Source: Punica granatum
Taxonomy: Eukaryota; Streptophyta; Magnoliopsida; Myrtales; Lythraceae
Direction of reading: 5' to 3'
Length of the DNA stretch: 64,000 nucleotides
Assembly (NCBI RefSeq): GCF_007655135.1
Contig: NC_045131.1
Span: 10,462,001-10,526,000, forward strand
The notes beneath the pieces are model-generated. The model made no database searches and was not told where the DNA came from. It worked only from the letters and a program-made list of their open reading frames with translations. The number at the start of each line of letters is the position of its first letter. Positions within the stretch are counted from its first letter, which is position 1. Below are positions 12,327-23,815 of this stretch, piece after piece. A program made the position numbers and the translations under genes.

Positions 12327-12807
12327 ATGAAAAACAATATGAACACTCCCGTACTTCTACTTCTTGCCCTAGGGACCATTCCAGCCCTAGGATGTGCCAA
12401 CGATATCAACCAGTTATGCTCGAAAACGCCCTTCCCTGGCGTGTGTCTCTCGACTCTCCAGGCCAATCCCAAGAGCAACGGCGCCACCATCAAGCAGCTG
12501 GGCCTGATCGTGGTGGCCAAGGTGGAAAACACCGTGAAGGTGGCCGAGAAGAAGATTGAGAGTAGCCAAGGCTCGGGAGCTGCGTCAAGTTCCACAACTA
12601 TATTATTACGGCAGCCGTGGTGGTCTCGAGGGAGGCCTTCATTAAGGGCGATTACATATTCGCAGAGCTGTACATGACCGATGCCTTGAATGCCCTTGGG
12701 GAGTGCGAGGATGGTTCCCGGCCGGGCAGTCACCGGTGACGTGGGAGAACACTTTCGCGGAGCGGCTGGCGGAGGTGGCAGCGGCCATCGCCCATTCTCT
12801 TGAATAA
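12327..12807 (+). pseudogene. PMEI-type pseudogene (internal deletion, two frameshifts)
   Basis: The start MKNNMNTPVLLLLALGTIPA and CANDINQLCSKTPFPGVC are intact, and a TATATATAA box lies about 70 bp upstream (near 12250). After KKIESSQ the sequence jumps, missing roughly ten codons relative to the intact gene, and changes frame. The family sequence resumes as CVKFHNYIITAAVVVSREAF in another frame. A second shift near 12710-12725 is needed to reach SPVTWENTFAERLAEVAAAI and the terminal TAA at 12805-12807. It is a sister of the copies at 10849 and 14116. Confidence 0.83.
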
Positions 12808-13530
12808 TGGCAGTGGTCATTAATTATTAGTAAAGCAATTGCTAATATAAGTGAGAAATGTGCGGTCGCGTCTTTTTTTTTTTTTATATTTGACCCTTAA
12901 AGTCAAATAAATCGATAGCTGTTATTTTGCCTTTTCCTAATTTCTGTCTGAAAATTGGTGCAAAATGTTAATACATAGTGGATTCACCAATCACCACTGC
13001 ATGCATGCGACGACACAAATTGATACCTATAATACTTTTTCAGAAAACCTAAAAATGACAAAAAACCGACACAGCTAATTAGCATGACGTCCAGAATTTC
13101 TTGTCTATTTTTGTACACTTTTTTTATGGGTCAATACATTGCAGACTTACTACAAATAATATTTCTTATACCATTCTTAAGTTTGTATAATTTCTCGAAA
13201 ATAGTTTCATGAGACACCCCATGGGGCACTTTCAAAACTTTAACTTGATTTTTTTTTGTTATTGTATGATGGTAGTGTAGTGCGTGTAAGAATATATTCC
13301 TGTACAAATTTTAGAAAAAAAATATTAATTGAGTAATATTCATCTGATTTAGATGAATAACAACCAATCAAAATGTATATAAGTGGGAATTTGTGCTCTT
13401 GTTGTGGGCCAGTTTTCTATTTTCAATCATTCTGATTGGGTGTTATACGGTTAAGTAACTGAGTAATACTCACCAGATTAAAGATGCGCTATCACGTATG
13501 ATAATTATTTGGTTTATTTTTTTCGAAATG

Positions 13531-13697
13531 CGTTCTGAGATCCGGAAACCAACGAACTAAGACTAATTCAGTTTGAGTTAGGTCGGCCAAACATAGGGTT
13601 AAACTCTCCCAATCATAGATTTTTCCTATTCATAAGACATGAACTCGAGATCTTAATTAAGAGGGAACAAACGCTGAATCACTTGAACAAAATTCAA
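13531..13697 (-). repeat. tRNA-derived SINE-like repeat, copy 2
   Basis: On the minus strand it carries the same order of motifs as the copy at 7673-7837: TTCAAGTGATTCAGCG (A-box-like), then AAGATCTCGAGTTCATGTC at the B-box position, then a GGGAGAGTTTAACCC-type body and AACTGAATTAGTC near the 3' end. It lies between two PMEI copies. Confidence 0.6.
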
Positions 13698-14115
13698 GTT
13701 GATTATTTTATATATGTGAGACGAAAAGCTCTCCATCTGACTATAATCTTTTCTACCTACTTGTACACCTTGCAAGCCCAAAGACATAAGTAATAATTTC
13801 GGAGACACATGTGGTACAGTTTGTCCGAAAAGAATACTCGCCCGCACAATTTCACGATAACTCGAATTTAACTTTTTAAAAAAATAGGTTGTCTGTAGAT
13901 ATTTTATTTTGTGAAATATTTAGATAATTTCCAATTTTTAAACCCCAAAATCTCTCTATATGTCTGATTATTTAGTGTTACTTGGTATATTCATTACATA
14001 CAATATTTTCTCTTCATCGTAAGAAAAGCCCATTCCCCCACTCTATATATAGACAAACATCTCCATCCCCCATTCCTCTCTTTCAATCTTAGAAGACACA
14101 AAGAGGAAAAACAAG

Positions 14116-14619
14116 ATGAACCCTCTCGTGTTTCTACTTCTTGCTCTGGTGACTCTTCCTGCCCTAGCACAAGCCGATGATATCGACTTCTTATGCTCGA
14201 AAACGCCCTTCCCTGCCGTGTGCGCCTCAACTCTCCGGGCTGATCCCAAGAGTAAGGGCGCCACTACCCTGAAGCTGGGCTTAATCGTGGTGGCCAAGGT
14301 GGAGAGCATCGTGAAGGTCGCCTTGAAGAAGGTCAAGAGTAGCCAACATTCTGCCATGGATCCGAACCTGAAGTCAGCCCTCACGAATTGCGCCTCTCGC
14401 TACCATGCGATCTTGATAGGGGATGTGGTGGCCTCGAGGGAGTCCCTCACTAAGGGTGATTACAAGTTCGCTGAGGAATACATGACCGATGCCTCAATCG
14501 AACTGGGTTTGTGCGAGGAGGGGTTCCCACCGAGGCAGTCATCGCCGGTCAAGCGGGAGAACAACTCCATGAAGCAGCTGGCAGAGGTCGCAGCGGCCAT
14601 CTCTCGTACGCTGCTCTAA
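14116..14619 (+). CDS. PMEI / invertase-inhibitor domain protein, intact, 167 residues
   Basis: The single-exon gene encodes a signal peptide (MNPLVFLLLALVTLPALAQA, residues 1-20) followed by the plant PMEI/invertase-inhibitor fold. Four Cys residues stand at the family positions: the N-terminal hairpin pair in FLCSKTPFPAVC, one in LTNCASRYH, and one in LGLCEEGF. The last helix reads KQLAEVAAAISRTLL. Such proteins act in the cell wall, capping pectin methylesterases or acid invertases; which target applies here cannot be read from sequence. A TATATATAG box lies at about 14043-14051, 70 bp upstream of the start codon. It is the only intact member of a three-copy tandem set (with 10849 and 12327), so it is probably the functional one. 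The length is typical of the family. Confidence 0.85.
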   Translation: MNPLVFLLLALVTLPALAQADDIDFLCSKTPFPAVCASTLRADPKSKGATTLKLGLIVVAKVESIVKVALKKVKSSQHSAMDPNLKSALTNCASRYHAILIGDVVASRESLTKGDYKFAEEYMTDASIELGLCEEGFPPRQSSPVKRENNSMKQLAEVAAAISRTLL

Positions 14620-14810
14620 GTAATAGCAGTTGTACTAACTTGCTAGTACTGCGTATAATTAACATAAATACTTCGCAGAGAAATGTTGATCTAATGGAGT
14701 CATTTGCATGTAGTGAGACAAATGAATGCTAAATAATTGACAGAAATATAAGTTATTGTACCGAAGGTATTACATTGCCCGAAGTTAAGGCAACTCTATA
14801 TATATATATT

Positions 14811-14984
14811 GGTATCCACCCATGGTAGTTGAAAATTCAATAATTCTTGAGTAATTCAGTTTCGAATTGAGTCGATGTATTAAGACATAAAATTCTTTCA
14901 ATTGTAAATATTTTGTATTCATAAGTCTCGAACTCGTAATTTATTTAAGAGAAATGCGCGACTAACTAGTTGAATGAATCAAAC
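14811..14984 (-). repeat. tRNA-derived SINE-like repeat, copy 3
   Basis: This is the most decayed of the three related copies. It is recognisable on the minus strand by TTCAACTAGTTAGTCGCGC, then ACGAGTTCGAGACTTATGAA at the B-box position, then GAATTACTCAAG near the 3' end. It sits just downstream of the intact PMEI gene. Confidence 0.5.
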
Positions 14985-14989
14985 TTTTT

Positions 14990-16430
14990 TTGATGGGCAA
15001 CTAAAATTTTCAATGGTTTTGAACTTTTTAATTTTTTTCCTAAATTAACAAATTAAACCGTGTTGGACCATTTAATTGCTGCCCACAGTAAAAGCAAAAC
15101 CAGAAATCGTTTCTTTATATATAATTAATGAGTCCGTTGGACTTCTACTTCAGCATTGCGACTATTCCGTTTGAAGCTTTTAATGAGTCGGTTGGACACA
15201 GCCTATTAAGGCCTCAAGGGGTGTTTGTTCCTCAAATAGAGAGTATTTACTATTAAAAAAAACGAAAGTATTTACAAAAGTGAATTGATTTAAGTAATTC
15301 GAAACTCGTTTTCTTTAAATAAAATTTTGTGTTCGAGTTTCGCGGGAGCAAATTCACAAGGAGAAAGATTTATTCTTTAAAAGTCGAGTCAATTTTTTAA
15401 AACAATCTCGAGTTCACCCACCCGTGCTGGAGGGGTAGTAGTATTTTATACGGGTTTTTCTAACTCGGACATATATAGGACAAAATAATAACTAAAGTAA
15501 ATGTTCTAAAATTACAACTACACTAATCAAATTTTTTTTTATCGATTACTATATATATATAGTATAATTCTTACAATTATTTTTATGTTTTAACTTTTAA
15601 TTGCTGAATTGTAATTTTATTGTATATCAATTTTGTGAGATTTTTATGTAATGACAGCTGTTTAACTTAAAAAGTTAATCTTGTTACGTCATCGTCTGTT
15701 GACCTAGAGGTCGCAGGTTCGATACTTAGTGAGATTACCCGTGCCCTTTTATTAGTTATTTAAAATTTCTCTTTTATTGTATTAGGTCTTATGCCTTATT
15801 TATAACTGAAAAATTATATATTATTAAATAAAATTGATTGTCGTTTCTATATTTCTTAAAAGTAGAGAAAGAAAACTTCATCCCTCACTTCCACTCAAAA
15901 TATTATTAGAGCTTGACCCACACTATGCGCAGAATTAAAAAGAAATTCATATTAAAAATCGTAGCTATTTAGGTGAGATGTTACATAAATTATTTTTCAT
16001 TTTATGAGTTACTAATTTACACATGCGCTACATGTGAATTTTTATATTCCTGTTTTGTTGCAAATAATACAAAATAAATTATGAAAAGTAAATAAAAATG
16101 ATTTTACAATGTTTCTTAAGTTGTGAGAGAGAGGAGGGAGAAAAAAAATTAATATGAGAGAGATTGTGAAAGAGATTCATTGAACGAGAGAATTGTGGGA
16201 AGTGGAAGAAAATTGTGAAAAGAAAATGAAAAAGAATATTTTGTGCAATGACTAAAACATTCACCGTCGGTTTCTTTTTAATTGGGTCGTTACTTTTTAA
16301 ATGAGTGGTCGAGTAATTTTATAATATTTATTTTTTTATATTTTCATGAGCAACTGTTACAAAACACAACTTTTCATTAAATAAATTGTATAGATATACA
16401 TGTCAAAATCAATGTTGCTCCATCTAAAGA
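14990..16430. other. AT-rich intergenic DNA with degenerate SINE-like traces
   Basis: No gene is visible. A B-box-like GCAGGTTCGATACTTAG near 15710-15726 follows a GTTGACCTAGAGGTC stretch, and a GTTCGAGTTTCGCGGG motif sits near 15332-15347. Both look like remnants of Pol III-type retroposons but are too short to delimit. Confidence 0.4.
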
Positions 16431-16436
16431 AATTAA

Positions 16437-16735
16437 CACCTTGTTTGGTTTTGCAATCAAGTTTTTAAAATTTTAACTATAATTAACTATGCTTGCTACA
16501 CAACAAAAATCAACAATACAATTATTACTTTTCCTTTTTTGTTCAATTTTTTTAACTATTAAATCCAATTTTTAATACTAAATTCTCTCAACTATTAATT
16601 ATTTTTTTCACAATTCAACAATATAATCATTACTTTATCTCAACTATTCATTACTTTTTCACACTTTTTCTCTTAATTTAATAATACAATCATTACAACT
16701 CAATTAAAATCCACTAACTTGGTGTTTCGTGCTTC
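16437..16735. repeat. MITE-like AT-rich repeat, copy 1 (sister at 41214-41520)
   Basis: The segment begins with a CCTTGTTTGG-type end. It is built of repeated CAATCATTAC, TTCTCTCAACTATTAATTA and CATTACTTTTTCACA motifs. The same motifs in the same order occur at 41214-41520, which shows a dispersed family. Clear inverted ends were not resolved in this copy, so the boundaries are approximate. Confidence 0.5.
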
Positions 16736-16989
16736 GACCGTGGGTTGTAGATCGAAAGTGATCATTTGACTTACCAAAACACGCGAAGCCTAAATTAAAA
16801 TTAGTTGGTTGAAGAAAAGAGAATGTAATAGAGTAACGCACTGATACTATTTCGGTTGTTATTGTGGAAGTTTTGGATTTAATTCGTGGTGGGACTACTT
16901 GTATCATTTTATTAGGTTCTTTATTTTTTGTATTAGCTCTATAAACATCTTTTGTTAAAAAATTAATTGTGCTTGAAAAAAAAATCACA

Positions 16990-18690
16990 CAAACTCGACT
17001 AATGATCCGGTATATATTTAATTGATCATATTAATTAAATTAAGACCCGATATGCTACGTGTTACAGTAGTAGGACTATTCAGCGGCTGTTCTAATCAAT
17101 AATTAGCAATCTAATCGAGCATCGTTTTCATATCTGAACTACTGCTTTTTAAGGTTTGCCCTTCACAAAGCTAAGTTATGATATTGTATTAAAACACGAT
17201 TGCCTATCGATGTTTTAGTGATTAATTAACTGCATCAGTCATAGGTTAGGGCTAATCAAAGCCGGCCACATGAAATGTGCTTAACATACACTAATTTAGA
17301 CCCCTGATCAGGATCTTATAGATTGATTAAGTTAATAACGATATTCTTTTAAACTATCAAAAAGTTAAAAATAAATAAATATGAAATGATGGCCTAATCA
17401 AAGCATGTATTGAGTGAATAATGGGCCTACAATTAGGGACCGGCCCATTGGTAGACGTCGGAGCCCAAAAGGGGGCACAATGAGGATTGTTGTATGTACA
17501 AGGTGATACGCGTATCTACTCCGGTCGAACTATAAATTGTTCTATACCATTGTCGAATAGTAAAATTATGACGGATTGAGCGTATAGCTCAGCAACAAAT
17601 TATTGTTTTAGTGGACGGATTTTATTTACATTACATAACACAGAGGTTTGAAACTCATTGAAAGCATCTCGTGATTAGGGTCAAATCAATTTTTTAATGA
17701 TGAATAATCTCAAACAATATATTATGGACACTTGGCTCATCATCTGAACGAAGAGAGATAATGAAAATAAGAGCTCCACTTCCACCGGTTGAACATGTTT
17801 GGACGGACGAACCGTGATCGACTGGTACACCCGTACAATAACCAATTTGGTTTTTATAGGGCCCGATGGGTAGCCATCAATAGATTTTACATACATTATC
17901 CATACACGATCTTTATAACCCGTGCCAAATCAGGTCAAACTCTGTCTATTTCGGTGCTTCAACTCTTTGGATGTTGTCACTGCTTCTTCGATGGTGTCGT
18001 ACGGGCCATTGCCTCGATGCGATGTCTTTGATCTATGTTCTACACTAGTTGGGATCTTGGAGGGTGGAAGGAGGCACAACAAAGACATTCCTCGTCCTTA
18101 TATCAATTGAGAAAAAGTTTGTGTTATGCCTTCGACTTTCGCATGGAGTTTGGTACTGAAATTGGAATCTCACTAGACAGAAATGTTAGGGTCCTGCCAT
18201 GTAGTGATGGAGACATCAAATGCTTCCACCACGGTGTCGATTAGATTATACAAATGACGGATTGACAGACAGAGAAAAAAAAAACATAGGGCATCGATCT
18301 ATATGAACGACTCGTTTCTCAACTATAAACTCGAAGAGGTGGCAAGGTCCATCCCCCTTAATGTGGAACTTTCAAAACGTACTTATATACGTGCAATTGC
18401 ATACAGATGTATCTAATTCTATTGACAGTGAGACGTTGATGAGATCTGAAAATCAATTAGGATCAATATGATTTCCAAATCTCTCTTTTAATGGGGATAA
18501 GCAATATCCCTAAATTGTCAAATCACATTTTGTGTAAGTAAGGACTTCACCTTTTCCAAATTGTGAAGCCAAATCCGTTTTCAATTGTAATGCTTGCAAT
18601 GCATGGGAAAGCAAAAACCACCCGCAACCTCTAATTAAACTCGGTTAAGACATTGTTTGGCATGCAATTGCCTAACTTAGTGGTGATCAC
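16990..18690. other. Intergenic DNA upstream of the fifth PMEI gene
   Basis: No gene is supported. Some short frames are open around 17789-18244, but none resembles a known protein or shows coding structure. A tRNA-like motif tract near 17575-17700 may be another decayed SINE. A TATATAAAG box near 18702-18710 probably serves the gene starting at 18793. Confidence 0.45.
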
Positions 18691-18792
18691 ATGTTGCATG
18701 CATATAAAGAACCTGCGACGTCCGTTAACACAAACAAACAATGCCCAAAGGATTAACTCAATCATCTCCTCCTTCAATCTCCTGAACACAAC

Positions 18793-19338
18793 ATGAAGAG
18801 TTTCAGTTGCCTCTCATTGATATTCCTCCTCCAACTTATCCTACTTCCCGTCCTGTTATTATCATGTCCCGTCCCGAACGACACGAGCTTGATCGAGAAG
18901 ACATGCAAGAAGACGCCCTACCACGACCTCTGTGTGTCGTCCCTCGAGTCGAACCCGAACAGCTCGTACGCGGATGTCAGTGGGCTGGCAGAGATAATAA
19001 TCGACTCGGCCCTGCTTAATGCAACCGACACGCTCAACTACACACGACTGCTGATAAACCAGATGTCAGATCCGACCACGGAGCGGCCCCTGGACTACTG
19101 CGCCGAGCTGTACATTCCAGTCGTGAAGTACACTCTACCTCAGGGAAAGGATGCCTTTGACAAGGGGCAGTACAAGTTCGCACTGTACTGCCTGTCCAAC
19201 GCCGCGAAGCAAGCGGACACGTGCGACAAGATGTTCCATGACTCAATCGTGAAACCGCTGAGTGACCGGAACAATATCTTTCGGGAACTCTGCAGCGTGG
19301 CAGTAGCGATTATAAACATAGTGTTGAAGGGTAAATGA
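18793..19338 (+). CDS. PMEI / invertase-inhibitor family protein, intact, 181 residues
   Basis: The single-exon gene has a long hydrophobic signal peptide (residues 1 to about 25). It then has the family Cys hairpin KTCKKTPYHDLC and the typical SLESNPNSSYADVSGLAEI that follows it. A third Cys (LDYCAELY) and a fourth (ALYCLSNA) lie in the helical bundle, with an additional Cys in QADTCDKMF. The C-terminal helix is FRELCSVAVAIINIVLKG. It is closer to the classical cell-wall/vacuolar invertase-inhibitor sequence style than the 14116 gene, but the target enzyme cannot be decided. A TATA box lies near 18702 and no lesion is visible. It is the last of five plus-strand PMEI-type copies in 11 kb and is clearly divergent from the other four. 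Confidence 0.87.
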   Translation: MKSFSCLSLIFLLQLILLPVLLLSCPVPNDTSLIEKTCKKTPYHDLCVSSLESNPNSSYADVSGLAEIIIDSALLNATDTLNYTRLLINQMSDPTTERPLDYCAELYIPVVKYTLPQGKDAFDKGQYKFALYCLSNAAKQADTCDKMFHDSIVKPLSDRNNIFRELCSVAVAIINIVLKGK

Positions 19339-19344
19339 TCTTAG

Positions 19345-20460
19345 AGATGCTATACCAGTATGGATGATGCTGCATGTAACGTGAAGATCTTTAGGGTCCA
19401 TGCGACATAGCATGAACATTGAGTGCATATGTAACAATACAGGTACCGCAGAACTTTCTTAAGTGAAAATAGCATTGTTTTACCGAATAGATTAATTCGA
19501 ATGCGGAACGGATGTTTAAACACGGCTAATCCCAACTCAGCCCTGACAGAAAATGGGCCTCAGCATTCCTCATCTAACCACGCAAATGAGGTAGATGGAA
19601 ATCCTCTCTTCCAATCTCCGTAGGAATCTCGATTACTCACTCCAGTACTTGTTTCGGAAATCGAGTTCGAGCTTTCTTTCCATCTGGGGTCGTTCTCATT
19701 AATGGAGGAGCCCTGACGTATATACAGATCGTGCAGTTTGTTCGGTTAATTCCGAACTCTCGGTGAGCCAATACAGAAACCTGTTAACGATGACAGTGCT
19801 GCGGAAGATTCAGAAGTGAGATCCTCTCTCCTATAAAATAAACATTTGACCTGACTTACGGTTCAGAGCACAACATGTGAGTTCACATGTCCTATGGCAT
19901 CAACACCTTCAACACATGACTTCATTAAAGACCTTTCTCACTCGGACGGTAGACAGGCCACCTGAAAGGAGCATGCAGTTGCCATCGTACTCGAAACCCG
20001 ACTTATGTTTCTCTAAATGAATCACAACCACAAAGCAGAAGAGCTCCGTTTTACCATCTTTGCCTGACATTGACAAGCCTGAGAAAGACATAATTTATAT
20101 TCTACCTTAAATAAATAAGCTGTACGTTAACAAGCACTCAGGCACATGAGCTTTTGCTTGAGATAATCAAGCTGCTGAGGCAACTCATTTCTCAACAGGA
20201 TACACCTAATAACATATAGTACCTCTGCAGCAGGATAACTTACAGCCCTTCGAGGTTCTTAGTTGTATTACATGAGAGGATAATGTACCCGGCATGCTTG
20301 ACTCAACCCAAAATTCCACATGTACATGGACCAAAGGAAAACTGTAACGAGTCTGCACAGGGAACTCCCAAAAAGAAGGAAAAAATTTAAAAAAAAAGAA
20401 TGACAAAGGGAAAATCATAAAAATCTCCTCAAGTCGAACTTCTTATTTATCTCCTCTGGT
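19345..20460. other. Convergent intergenic region
   Basis: It lies between the plus-strand PMEI gene and the end of the minus-strand gene at 20471. The part from about 20100 to 20470 is presumably the 3'UTR of that minus gene. No coding region or repeat was identified in the remainder. Confidence 0.45.
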
Positions 20461-20470
20461 GCCTAACAAG

Positions 20471-21570
20471 TCATCCCGCAACTGTACCTGCTGGCTCTTC
20501 ATGTGCATCCGAAACAGCTACCTTCTGTACCAAACTGCAGATTTCAAATATTGAGTTATTGCTTTTCACTTGGGAGATCTCAGGGCTAATTATCTTGATA
20601 TCATAGACTAGCAAGGAGCTTACCTGTGGGAAGCATCTGTAGGTGGATTCACAAAATTTACAGATGAGCTCAGGTGATACTGTACTGAGATCAACCCTCC
20701 TGCTGACTCAGGCGAAGGCCCTTCCAAGCTCATCAAAGGGGATTCCGCCTTTGGAGACACTCCTACACAGACAATAACACCTCAAATATGTTATTCATGA
20801 AAATTTACATTTCAAGACAACTCTCTTGTTACTCATTTTAAGAGCAGTCCTCACATGAACCAAAAAAAAAAAAAAAAAAATCTTTGGTTGATTTTCCAGA
20901 ATAAAGGAGAGCTGCTCATCAAGAAACTTATTACAGCAACATGTACAATATCCCTTAAAGTGAGACAAGACTTACCTTGAAATATAACTACGATGAAGAA
21001 TATGACTGTGAAGACCAGGGCAAGAACCGTATTGCTTGAGAAAGAGGAAGCCTTGCAATTCTTGGCCTTCTTCAGGGCCTTCATCCTCTCGATCCTTGCC
21101 CGCTTCAGCATGGCGAGCTCAGTGATCTCTCTCATCAGCTTCTGATCAGCAGCGTCAAGCGATGGGCAACGCGGTGGCCGAGGAGGCCTTGGCGGCTTCT
21201 TGTTGCTTGACTTCTTACGTTTCTCCTTAGAAGCTTCCTTCTTCTCAGCACTGCCCGGAGTTTTACAACCCCCGACTCTCTCGGGCGTTAGCAATATCGG
21301 GTCCTCAACTTCTTTAGGGTTCATCAGGTTTATATACACGATAGCTTCATTTTCATTTTTGTCAACTATCCTACCACTTTCAAGATCAACATCGAAATCT
21401 CTATCTCCCGTGGCAGTATGGTCCATTGGAAATCCCAAGCTACGTAGATCTATCTTCTCCTCAGCTCTCAAGCCGTAAATTTTGAGCGCGTCCTCAATCA
21501 AAACAATAAAGCTCGACCTTAACCGTGCTAAGATCAACCCATAAGAGAGGATTGCTTCTCCAAAATGAAA
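20471..21570 (-). CDS. Unrecognised plant protein with basic/proline-rich middle and C-terminal membrane segment (5' coding exon not located)
   Basis: Three coding exons are supported on the minus strand: 21570-20976, 20762-20624 and 20534-20471 (stop TGA). Both introns are GT-AG and in frame, for at least 265 residues. The first listed exon has a clean acceptor (TTTCTGAG) and opens with FHFGEAILSYG. Its upstream frame is closed, so a start-bearing exon must lie further upstream. A probable 5'UTR exon ends at a GTACTG donor near 22316. Visible features are an acidic N-terminal part, a KKEASKEKRKKSSNKK basic stretch, a PPRPPRPP run, a basic helix (LKRARIERMKALKKAK) and a hydrophobic segment (TVLALVFTVIFFIVVIF), then a ~65-residue tail. 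I do not recognise the family; a single-pass membrane protein is likely. Confidence 0.75.
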
Positions 21571-22579
21571 CTCAGAAATTTAACTAAGAAGTATCAACAA
21601 ACATCTGCAGCTTCATAGAGTTGAGAAGCAAATGAAAATTCCTTAACTTGCCAAGAAAATTATCCTATCTTCGAACACTTGGTAGTTTGTTTCGCACCGA
21701 CCAAGTCCCTTTTTGCCCGAATACACTGAAACAGAAAGGCTCACTCTGATACTAATCCCCGTAACTGCAGAATTTCTCTCTTGCAAACACAACAGCTCCC
21801 TGCATTAATCAATGAGAGATATCAACTGCAAGGAAAGGTAGCTAGAAATGTGATTTCCCAGAACCCAAAATGCACAAAAATTAACTCGAAAACATTTCAG
21901 CAATAAGGATAACAATGAGAAACGGTTCTTGAGAGAATCCGAAAAATCAATTTCAATAGCAGTTTTAAGAAAGTTTCATCATTTCAAAAAATGCACAATA
22001 GAACACCGAAAACCTTGCAATTATAAGCGGTCACTCACTGGAAAAACCACAAAACATGATCAGAGGAATTCAATCTACTTCTTCTCCCTCCTTAGAGAAC
22101 CGCAAAAAGAAAACTTTTTGAGAAGAAAACGTTAGGAAGACCGAATTTGGACCGGAGCCACAGCAGAAGACAATGCCCAGAATCCAAAACCGAACCCCCA
22201 AGAGCGGCAAGAAACCAACAACACGCGACAGGCCTCAGAGTGACTCTACGGAAAATCCAAAAAACCATCGGTACCCACAAATGAAAACACTCAACGCGAG
22301 CAGAAAAGACAGTACCTTGACAAGAACCTCGGATCGGGCCGGCCGAGCTTGTTCGAGGGATGAATGAAAGAAGGGGTTGTGCTGGGAAGGAAAGCTGAGG
22401 AATTTGATTAAAGAAGAGGAAGAAGCTGAGAGGGGTTCTTCTTCGTCTTCCAGCTGCTTCCGGCCAAAATTGGTGGCGTGTGAATTGAAAATTAATATAA
22501 ATAAATTAACAATTAATTGGTGGAAAAAAGAAGAGGGAAAATTCGCGATGCTGTCAAAAGGAAGCTTCACCGACACATG

Positions 22580-23806
22580 GCCATGGCATTGGCGCGTCCG
22601 TTTTTCTTGTTCTCTTCGAGTTTCAGATTCCTCCTCAGTAATATACAGCCGGCGGTTCTTTTTTTCTTTTTTCTTTTTTTGAATTTCTTATGTAAGTTTA
22701 TTAAATTTAAATAAATTTTCTCTAATAAATTAAATCAAGTTTTCTTCACTTTTTTATTCCCCCCTCTGATAAGGCCGCGAAATATTTTTAGACTATTGGT
22801 GAAACCTTGGCTTGAGACTACCAAGAATGAGATTTCAGTATTTTTCAGATCTCACTCGTAAGGGCGTAGTTTGCTAATCGCATCACGTCACGTAGTTCTT
22901 TGAAAAATATCTTTTTTTAAAATAAAATCATGGATATATTTAGTTTACCAATTGAGACTTATCAAATTTGGCATTCGTTTGATCCTATCAAGGTGCTTTC
23001 GAACATTTCGAATCATTGTACTGCATATAAAATCCGATAGGATCTCAATTTGCAATTGAGCCGAAAATTATTTTTATTTTATTTACGAAGTTTAGCAATT
23101 TTAATTGGGTGCCACTTCTTTTCTTTTTTAAGGAATTGATTGACAAGCCAAAGAACTGCAAATAAAATAAAAGTAAATCATCAATCAATATTGAAAGGGA
23201 TCCCGTGTTACCATAAATGAAATTTATTCCCAAGGTGTGAGAGGGATTCGCATTTTAATTCAAGACTGTGACATTGATTTGGTCACAGCAATTTTAATGT
23301 GATGAGAGAGTTTTATTCTTTAGTGAATTTACTCGGCTTGATTGAATTAGTCGGGGCTCAATTGGACTTTCAGATAGCATCATTCACACCCAAAAAAGTT
23401 TTCATGAGATGGAAAATTCATTTATCAAGAAGATTTCCATTTAAAAAAATTGAAATTGATGGATTAATCAATAATAATGGATGAATGTCAGCTCTTAATT
23501 TAGTGGTGCTCAATTACAAATGGCAGGCACGTCCGCTATAACTGTAGAGAGCCCCATTGCTGATAATGGAACCAAATGATATTTAATGGGTTCTAGTTCA
23601 AAATTATAAATTATTAACAGCAAAAAGTAAGTTGTTAAATTTAATGCACAAAAGGGTCATAACAATTTAACAATTTTATTGTTTAATTGTCAATTTTTTA
23701 TTTTTTAAAAAGAGTGTCCCGAATTTATTGCTTGAGGCGGATGAGGCCGAGCCACCTGCTCCACATGAGAGATTCATATGAGCAGAAAGAGAAGGAGGAA
23801 CAAATG
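22580..23806. other. Intergenic DNA between the minus-strand gene and MULE-1
   Basis: A homopyrimidine tract lies near 22660-22680. The 3' part of the SINE-like family seen at 7673 is present in plus orientation at about 23299-23385 (GAGAGAGTTTTATTC, then GAATTAGTCGGGGCTCAATT). The rest is AT-rich without genes. Confidence 0.5.
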
Positions 23807-23815
23807 TAATTTTAT
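23807..23815. repeat. 9-bp target-site duplication, left of MULE-1
   Basis: TAATTTTAT here is repeated exactly at 31717-31725, directly abutting the two inverted ends of the element. Nine base pairs is the target duplication length of Mutator-like elements. Confidence 0.88.

Noticed and set aside
16704..16988. 94-codon minus-strand frame as a gene
   Set aside because: It overlaps a MITE-like repeat end and has no coding features. It may be a LINE or SINE relic, but no domain could be read.
20851..20975. C-terminal extension of the minus-strand membrane protein ending in poly-Phe
   Set aside because: It is read-through of a GTAAGT donor at 20975 into intron sequence. The spliced continuation at 20762 keeps frame and looks like protein.
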